10,000 nt of DNA from Candidatus Hydrogenedens sp. (lineage in GTDB: Bacteria > Hydrogenedentota > Hydrogenedentia > Hydrogenedentales > Hydrogenedentaceae): contig JAIWNQ010000271.1 in the NCBI GenBank assembly GCA_020216745.1, positions 1 to 10,000 of the forward strand. Reading direction: 5' to 3'. The position numbers were made by a program, and so were the translations under genes. Below, piece by piece: positions 5,174 to 10,000 of the stretch. Positions within the stretch are counted from its first letter, which is position 1. The number at the start of each line of letters is the position of its first letter. The notes beneath the pieces were generated by a model. That model had not been told where the DNA came from, did not search any database, and saw nothing but the letters and a program-made list of their open reading frames with translations.

Positions 5174-7660
5174 ATGAAACAAGATTCCAAGAAAAAAGTA
5201 ATACATTTTATAGGACATGCTCATATAGACCCTGTGTGGTTATGGAGGTGGACGGAAGGGTTTACCGAAGTTAGAAGCACATTTTCAAGTGTATTAAATC
5301 TGATGGAAGAGTTCCCACAGTTAACCTTTACTGCTGGAAGTTCTTTCTTTTATGAGTGCATCATGAATACAGCACCAGGACTATTTGAAAAAATAAAAAA
5401 GAGAGTAGATGAAAAACGTTGGGAAATTGTCGGTAGTTTTTATGTTGAACCTGATTGTAATTTGCCATGTGGTGAATCCTTTGTCCGACATGGTTTGTAT
5501 TCTCAGAAATTTTTTCAAAAAGTGTTTAAGAAAAAAGCAGTAGTAGCATTTGCCCCTGACAGTTTTGGCCATGCTGGAACACTACCCCAAATATTCTCAA
5601 AACTGGGAATTAAATATTATGTTTATATGCGTCCTTCCCCAGACACAGAAAAAGAATACCCCGAGGGAACTACGTTCCGTTGGTACTCTAATGACGGTTC
5701 TTCTGTGATTGCATCTGTAATACCAGAAAGCTATGGTGGAGAAACGGATGAAGTAATGAGAAAAGTTAATAACATCACTAAATATAAATATTGGAATAAA
5801 AACCAAACCGATTTTCTGTGCTTTTTGGGTGTATGCAATCATGGTGGCGGTCCAACACGAAATACAATAGAAACCATTATAAAACGACAAAAAGAACTTA
5901 ATAGATATGCATTCTACTTCTCAACCCTTGAAAATTATTTTGAAAAACTATTAAAACATACAAAGAAAATCCCATCTATACATGGGGAACTACAGCATCA
6001 TGCCAGAGGTTGTTATAGCGTCCTCACAGAGATTAAAAAGTTAAATCGTCAAACAGAGCATAAAATTCTTTTAGCAGAACGATTCGCTACCGCTGGCTGG
6101 CTATTAAAGGAAGTCGATTATCCAGAACATATATTTGAGGCTATTTGGAAAGACCTTTTGTTTAACCAATTTCATGATATTTTGGCAGGAACAAGTATTT
6201 ATGAAGCCTACCAAGATGTGAGAGACCAGTTAGGGGCTGGAAGACATCGAGCGGATGTTATTATCAATCAAACTATGCAGAAGATAGCCCAACGTATAAA
6301 TACAAAAGGAGAGGGAAATCCAATCATTGTTATTAATCCTCTTGCCTGGCCTGTAAAGCAACCTGTTTACGTTCCAGAGATTATAAAAAGAGGGCTTAAT
6401 GTTGATAATGTAGAGTTAGTAGATGATGAACAAAATTGTTGTCCTATTCAGACCATTCAATCAAGTTTTCCAGGTTCAAAAAAGTACGTGTTTATAGCGG
6501 ATGTCCCATCAATGGGTTATAGGGTTTATTTTGCAAGGTCTGAGTGTGAAACTCATAGAGAGATACACAAATTGGGCTTAAAACCTTATTTACCACCACA
6601 TCCCCCTGAGGTAAAGAAGGACACATTAGAAAATGACCATTGGTATATTGAATTCGATACAATTCGAGGTGGTATTTCTAAATTATATGATAAACAACAT
6701 AAGGTCGACGTTCTTAATCACTCTGCCAAAGTAGTTCCAATAGTTGATTCTTCCGACACATGGAGTCATGATGTGTCTGAATACTCTGTAGAAGCAGGAA
6801 AGTTTAAGCTTACAGATATGTTCATAAAAGAGAGAGGAGAGGTGCTTGCAAGTATAGTTCAAGAATTTGAATACAACAACTCTAAAGTTGTTCAAGAAAT
6901 AATCTTATACAAGGACATAGCAGATATTGATGTTTCATTGGATATTCTCTGGTTGGAAAAGTATGCCGTCTTAAAGTGGTTTGCAAATACAAGAATTAGA
7001 CATGGTACCGCCACATACGAAGTCCCCTATGGAATTCAAGTCCGCCCTTGCAATGGGGAAGAAGAGCCAGCTCAACAATGGGTTGATTTGTCAGGCACTA
7101 TCGATGACAAACCTTATGGTTTTGCCGTGTTAACAACGGATAATTATGCCTATGATATAAAGGATAATATCATTAGAGTAACATTGCTACGTAGCCCTGC
7201 TTATGCTCATCATGAACCTAATAGATATACTGCTGAAGCCAATTATCCAATTATAGACCAAGGCTGGCATCATCAAAAATTAAGACTTTTCCCTCATGCT
7301 GATGATTGGAGAAAAACAAGGATTGTAAAATCAGCATGGGAGTTAAACGTACCTTTAATTGCTCACCTTGAACCGACACATAAGGGAAATAGAGAACAGA
7401 GTGCAACGCTATTGGGCACAGAAGCGGAAAACATTTTAATTTCTGTTGTAAAAAAGGGTGAAAACAATAAAGACCTCATTATCCGAGCCTATGAAACGCA
7501 TGGTTATGAAACCACAACAAATTTACATCTCTTCTTTGCTCAGTTAGTGTTTCCACTTACATTCAAACCCTATGAAATAAAGACAGTTCGTATAAATATG
7601 ATGAATGGAAAAATCACCGAAACGAATCTTTTAGAGGAGATTGAAGGTGAATCTAATTGA
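5174..7660 (+). CDS. Glycoside hydrolase family 38 (alpha-mannosidase / mannosylglycerate-hydrolase type)
   Basis: GH38 enzymes are zinc-dependent retaining alpha-mannosidases. The N-terminal catalytic domain shows GHAHIDPVWLWRW (14-26), with H17 and D19 as zinc ligands, and FAPDSFGHAGTLPQI (126-140), with D129 as nucleophile and ligand. It continues with GVCNHGGGPTRNTIE (219-233), HHARGCYS (275-282) and FNQFHDILAGTS (330-341), with H334 as the last ligand. These four metal residues line up with the known GH38 set. A middle helical region follows, then the long beta-sandwich C-terminal half (about 370-828). At 828 residues it is near the size of bacterial GH38 enzymes such as MngB, not the longer eukaryotic lysosomal or Golgi forms. 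There is no signal peptide, so it acts in the cytoplasm, perhaps on imported mannose oligosaccharides. No transporter or phosphotransferase gene is in the window to identify the substrate. The start is supported by GAGGG seven bases upstream. Its stop is overlapped by the next gene. Confidence 0.93.
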   Translation: MKQDSKKKVIHFIGHAHIDPVWLWRWTEGFTEVRSTFSSVLNLMEEFPQLTFTAGSSFFYECIMNTAPGLFEKIKKRVDEKRWEIVGSFYVEPDCNLPCGESFVRHGLYSQKFFQKVFKKKAVVAFAPDSFGHAGTLPQIFSKLGIKYYVYMRPSPDTEKEYPEGTTFRWYSNDGSSVIASVIPESYGGETDEVMRKVNNITKYKYWNKNQTDFLCFLGVCNHGGGPTRNTIETIIKRQKELNRYAFYFSTLENYFEKLLKHTKKIPSIHGELQHHARGCYSVLTEIKKLNRQTEHKILLAERFATAGWLLKEVDYPEHIFEAIWKDLLFNQFHDILAGTSIYEAYQDVRDQLGAGRHRADVIINQTMQKIAQRINTKGEGNPIIVINPLAWPVKQPVYVPEIIKRGLNVDNVELVDDEQNCCPIQTIQSSFPGSKKYVFIADVPSMGYRVYFARSECETHREIHKLGLKPYLPPHPPEVKKDTLENDHWYIEFDTIRGGISKLYDKQHKVDVLNHSAKVVPIVDSSDTWSHDVSEYSVEAGKFKLTDMFIKERGEVLASIVQEFEYNNSKVVQEIILYKDIADIDVSLDILWLEKYAVLKWFANTRIRHGTATYEVPYGIQVRPCNGEEEPAQQWVDLSGTIDDKPYGFAVLTTDNYAYDIKDNIIRVTLLRSPAYAHHEPNRYTAEANYPIIDQGWHHQKLRLFPHADDWRKTRIVKSAWELNVPLIAHLEPTHKGNREQSATLLGTEAENILISVVKKGENNKDLIIRAYETHGYETTTNLHLFFAQLVFPLTFKPYEIKTVRINMMNGKITETNLLEEIEGESN

Positions 7661-8087
7661 AACGATTGAACAAATATGTCTTTCTATTCTTGACGAAAAT
7701 CCAGACCCATGGGTTCCCATAAAAGAACTCGTCCAGAAATGTAAAGAAATTACAGGTAATCAAAGCATCAACGAATCATTATTAAGCTCATTTTTATCGA
7801 AACACCCAGAAGTGAAGGTTATTAATCCATTAATGTCTGATGAACCAGTTATTGCACAGATGATAAAAGAAAATAAATTAGACCTATCACCTGTTGCCAT
7901 CTTAAAAAAACGTCTACCTAATGACAAAGATATGTTTATATGGATTTATAATCATTTAACCCAACTCATAGAATTACTAAATAAAATGGAGGCGGAAGAA
8001 ATCACAGAGGTAAAAAAGGACAAAATCAACAACATCCTTCAAAAAGCAAATAGCTTACAAGAAAAGATTAAAGAACATATTAAATAA
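7647..8087 (+). CDS. Small helical protein of unknown function, coupled to GH38
   Basis: I do not recognise this 146-residue protein. It starts inside the GH38 gene, overlapping its last 14 bases. GTG at 7647 is chosen because AGGAG (7635-7639) lies seven bases upstream; a TTG six bases earlier (7641) leaves too little spacing. The first 60 residues are helical with a central DENPDPWVPIKELVQKCKE followed by NESLLSSFLSKHPEVKVI, a pattern that could be a winged-helix domain. The last 50 residues (from about 97) are rich in K and E with heptad-like Leu/Ile/Met spacing (LTQLIELLNKMEAEEI, then INNILQKANSLQEKI), so a coiled coil is likely. There are no signal peptide, membrane segments or cysteine pairs, so it is cytoplasmic. 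Regulator of, or partner to, the GH38 enzyme is a guess. The existence of the gene is well supported; its function is not. Confidence 0.75.
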   Translation: MNLIETIEQICLSILDENPDPWVPIKELVQKCKEITGNQSINESLLSSFLSKHPEVKVINPLMSDEPVIAQMIKENKLDLSPVAILKKRLPNDKDMFIWIYNHLTQLIELLNKMEAEEITEVKKDKINNILQKANSLQEKIKEHIK

Positions 8088-8094
8088 AACGGTA

Positions 8095-8103
8095 TGATAA
8101 GAT
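8095..8103 (+). promoter_or_regulatory. Weak extended -10 candidate before the FG-GAP gene
   Basis: TGATAAGAT shares the TGn extension but matches the -10 core at only four of six bases. It is the best candidate in the 52-base gap (8088-8139), and no -35 box is visible. The FG-GAP gene could equally be read through from GH38. Confidence 0.25.
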
Positions 8104-8139
8104 GTAAAAATAAACGGATAGTATGAAAAGAGATGATGT

Positions 8140-9501
8140 ATGAATATGACAATTTTCATAACAGGTATATGGTTTTTATTAATTTCATATCCTGATATTA
8201 TTACATTAAATGTAGAGCCTATTGTTCGTGATGCCATCATAACCGATATAAATGCAGATGGGCGAAAAGATATTGTGTTTCTTATATCAGAAGAAGATGG
8301 ATACAAGAAAAAAATAATTATCTATTTACAAAGAGAAGAACCACCATTATTTGGAAATAATCCTTCCAATATATTTGATATAAATGAACCCTGCTCTATT
8401 GTTTTTATCTCAAAATGTGAGGGTAAGCCATGTATTGTATTCGGCAATTGTGATAGTTTTTATATTTATGATTATCAGCAAGGAGAAATAAAATTAAAAA
8501 CTACTATAAATATAGTTAATTCTTTTCCATGTAATGCAAAAGAACCCTTGGTCTTTCGTGAGATATGTTTTGATTTAGATAACGATGGCGATAACGAATG
8601 GTTTGTTCCTACACCGCATGGCATTACGATAGTAAAGAATCTAAAAATATTAACTTCATTACCATTAAATCTGTTTCACGAAATCATTCCAGGAAATAAC
8701 CTAACATCATTTTATCAATATCCAGGGGTCTACCCTTTAAATAAAAGTGCAGAAAATCCCAAACCAATTGCATTTTTAGGTAACAAAGAAATAATAATTG
8801 CACATGGTGAAAAATGGAGTTCCAATTATAAATTTGAGATACAACATAAGAATCCTGAGAAATGGGACGTATCATATCGATTGGGAGATGTAAATGGAGA
8901 TGGCGTCCCCGATATTCTATTCACAGAAACACAAGGAACAATTAATTTAAAAACAACAGTGTTCATGTATATATCCACAGGAAAATATGAATATCCAGAA
9001 CAGCCACAATTTGAATACAAAATTAAAGGTAGTATGTGTTTGCCTATGATAAAAGATATCAATAATGATACGAAAGATGATTTAATTTTATTTAGTATTC
9101 CTCTTGGCTTAACAAACTTCATAAATTTCTTTATTAGGGGTAAATTATCAGTAGATACGAAAGTGTTTTTAGCGAAAGAGAACGGATTTCTACCCAAGCC
9201 TGACTATCAAACATCCATTACAATGGATGCCCCTGAAGGGAGAGACCAGGTTGCGTATGCCGTGGACGACTTTTCAGGGGATGGCTTAATGGATATTGCC
9301 TTTGGCCAATCACAAAATACTATAGCAGTAAATATCGCTACTCAGGAAGGCTCACTAAAAACGAAATCGTGGTTAAGGGTTGATGTGCCAGGTTTTGGTC
9401 TTATTAGAACAGGAAAAATAAATGAGAATGCAAATAAAGATATCGTCCTTTTTCGTCCCACAGGGGAGAACAAGGCTCGTGTAGATGTAATAATATTTTA
9501 A
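8140..9501 (+). CDS. Exported FG-GAP/VCBS repeat beta-propeller protein
   Basis: This 453-residue protein carries repeated calcium-loop motifs of the integrin alpha-type FG-GAP propeller: DINADGRKD (36-44), DLDNDGDNE (145-153), DVNGDGVPD (250-258), DINNDTKDD (306-314) and DFSGDGLMD (377-385). A decayed one, KINENANKD, is at 426-434. Each is followed by a hydrophobic strand such as IVFLI, ILFTE or IAFGQ. Blade spacing is irregular (about 50-110 residues), so the propeller probably has inserted loops. The N-terminus (MNMTIFITGIWFLLISYP) is a short hydrophobic export signal without the usual positive charge. Such proteins are extracellular or surface-bound, often in adhesion or polysaccharide binding. 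Seven cysteines (C85, C93, C98, C104, C131, C143 and C300) suggest disulfides outside the cytoplasm. The start is ATG 8140; an upstream in-frame stop at 8134 limits it. Only a weak AGAGATG site precedes it. The fold is fairly sure; the ligand is unknown. Confidence 0.85.
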   Translation: MNMTIFITGIWFLLISYPDIITLNVEPIVRDAIITDINADGRKDIVFLISEEDGYKKKIIIYLQREEPPLFGNNPSNIFDINEPCSIVFISKCEGKPCIVFGNCDSFYIYDYQQGEIKLKTTINIVNSFPCNAKEPLVFREICFDLDNDGDNEWFVPTPHGITIVKNLKILTSLPLNLFHEIIPGNNLTSFYQYPGVYPLNKSAENPKPIAFLGNKEIIIAHGEKWSSNYKFEIQHKNPEKWDVSYRLGDVNGDGVPDILFTETQGTINLKTTVFMYISTGKYEYPEQPQFEYKIKGSMCLPMIKDINNDTKDDLILFSIPLGLTNFINFFIRGKLSVDTKVFLAKENGFLPKPDYQTSITMDAPEGRDQVAYAVDDFSGDGLMDIAFGQSQNTIAVNIATQEGSLKTKSWLRVDVPGFGLIRTGKINENANKDIVLFRPTGENKARVDVIIF

Positions 9502-9507
9502 ACTTCA

Positions 9508-9516
9508 TGATAAAAT
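9508..9516 (+). promoter_or_regulatory. Possible extended -10 element for ligA
   Basis: TGATAAAAT lies seven bases after the FG-GAP stop. It has the TGn extension and one mismatch to TATAAT. The predicted RNA start is near 9523, about 30 bases before ligA. No good -35 box is seen. Confidence 0.4.
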
Positions 9517-9552
9517 ATCTTGAAAAGATTTATTTTAGGGAATGTAGCACGT

Positions 9553-10000
9553 ATGGAGTTATTTGACGACGCATTTGTAAAAGCAAAAGAAAAACATGAA
9601 TTTCTTTGTAATGAGATAGAACGACATAACGAACTGTATTATGTCCATGCCAAACCCGAAATTTCAGATTATGAGTACGACATGCTATTAAAAGAGCTGG
9701 AGGCTTTAGAAAGAGAATATCCCCAATTACAAACACCTTATTCGCCAACACAACGTGTAGGTGGAAAAGTAATCGATGAGTTTCAGTCTGTAGAGCATAA
9801 AGTTCCGATGTTATCTATAGATAATACATATAACGAAGCGGAAATACGCGAATTTGACCAGCGAATACACCGTGCTTTATCAACAGATGAAAAGATTAGT
9901 TATGTGGTTGAATTAAAAATTGACGGGGTGGCAATTTCTATTACCTACGAAAATCAGATATACACACGAGCAGCAACAAGAGGTGATGGTTTCCGCGGTG
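9553..10000 (+). CDS. ligA: NAD-dependent DNA ligase, N-terminal part (cut by window end)
   Basis: LigA seals nicks in replication and repair, using NAD+ as AMP donor. The first 149 residues are visible. Domain Ia, which binds the nicotinamide mononucleotide half, shows the family pattern in HNELYYVHAKPEISDYEYDM (25-44), including Y29-Y30 and D43. The adenylation domain begins around 70-90 (RVGGK, then VPMLSIDNTY) and contains VELKIDGVAIS (119-129), whose K122 is the lysine that carries AMP. ATRGDG (141-146) is the next conserved motif. The rest (OB-fold, zinc finger, HhH, BRCT) lies beyond the window. ATG 9553 is used; AGGG (9537-9540) is 12 bases upstream, rather far, but no better start exists between it and the stop at 9511. 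It is 51 bases after the FG-GAP gene. Confidence 0.96.
   Translation, partial: MELFDDAFVKAKEKHEFLCNEIERHNELYYVHAKPEISDYEYDMLLKELEALEREYPQLQTPYSPTQRVGGKVIDEFQSVEHKVPMLSIDNTYNEAEIREFDQRIHRALSTDEKISYVVELKIDGVAISITYENQIYTRAATRGDGFRG

Noticed and set aside
5381..5890. Open frames on the minus strand inside the GH38 gene (5381-5572 and 5597-5890)
   Set aside because: They lie opposite a well-conserved catalytic domain with clear GH38 motifs. Their products are low-complexity or aromatic-rich with no recognisable domain.
8684..9197. Minus-strand open frames within the FG-GAP gene
   Set aside because: The plus-strand frame has repeated calcium-loop motifs; the antisense products show no family features.
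9530..9751. Minus-strand open frame opposite the start of ligA
   Set aside because: The plus strand encodes the conserved NAD-binding domain of LigA, so the antisense frame is a shadow.

Overview
The window is an AT-rich bacterial chromosomal segment, densely packed with ordinary protein-coding genes. I see no RNA gene, insertion sequence, integrase, CRISPR array or phage gene. The organism is probably Gram-negative: it has a bactofilin, a glutathione peroxidase with an N-terminal export signal, a predicted exported FlgT/LPP20-like protein, an exported FG-GAP repeat protein and NAD-dependent (bacterial) DNA ligase. The gene mix resembles that of uncultivated, carbohydrate-degrading lineages (for example Hydrogenedentota, Omnitrophota or Lentisphaerota-like bacteria). 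That is a guess from gene content, and the sequence alone does not settle it.

Layout. Positions 1-1608 (minus strand) form a compact operon read as lipA (lipoyl synthase), then a free-standing 84-residue lipoyl domain protein, then hom (homoserine dehydrogenase, cut by the window edge). A good promoter (TTATCA, 17-base spacer, TATAAT with an upstream TG) lies just before lipA. Positions 1742-4400 (plus strand) hold a bactofilin with an enlarged beta-helix domain, a membrane zinc metallopeptidase of the YugP type, and a predicted exported FlgT/LPP20-like protein that shares an ATGA overlap with the peptidase. Positions 4415-5008 (minus strand) encode a predicted exported glutathione peroxidase. 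The 165-base divergent region after it contains five perfect GATA units. Positions 5174-8087 (plus strand) hold a large cytoplasmic GH38 alpha-mannosidase that overlaps a small helical protein of unknown function. Positions 8140-9501 encode an exported FG-GAP/VCBS-type beta-propeller protein, and 9553-10000 the first 149 residues of ligA.

How the genes relate. The lipA-lipoyl domain pair is the clearest functional link: the enzyme that inserts sulfur into octanoyl-lysine sits next to a small protein carrying the exact TDKA lysine that would be modified. The peptidase and FlgT-like protein are translationally coupled and probably act together at the envelope. The GH38 enzyme and the small protein behind it are coupled too, but the partner's role is unknown. 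The remaining neighbours (hom, gpx, the FG-GAP gene, ligA) look like ordinary unrelated genes. Several intergenic regions carry an extended -10 element of the form TGnTAnnAT.

No clearly new multi-gene system was found. The best leads are the lipA/stand-alone lipoyl domain pair, the peptidase/FlgT-like pair, the unknown protein coupled to GH38, and the GATA repeat in the gpx/GH38 promoter region. No stretch longer than about 170 bases lacks a gene.
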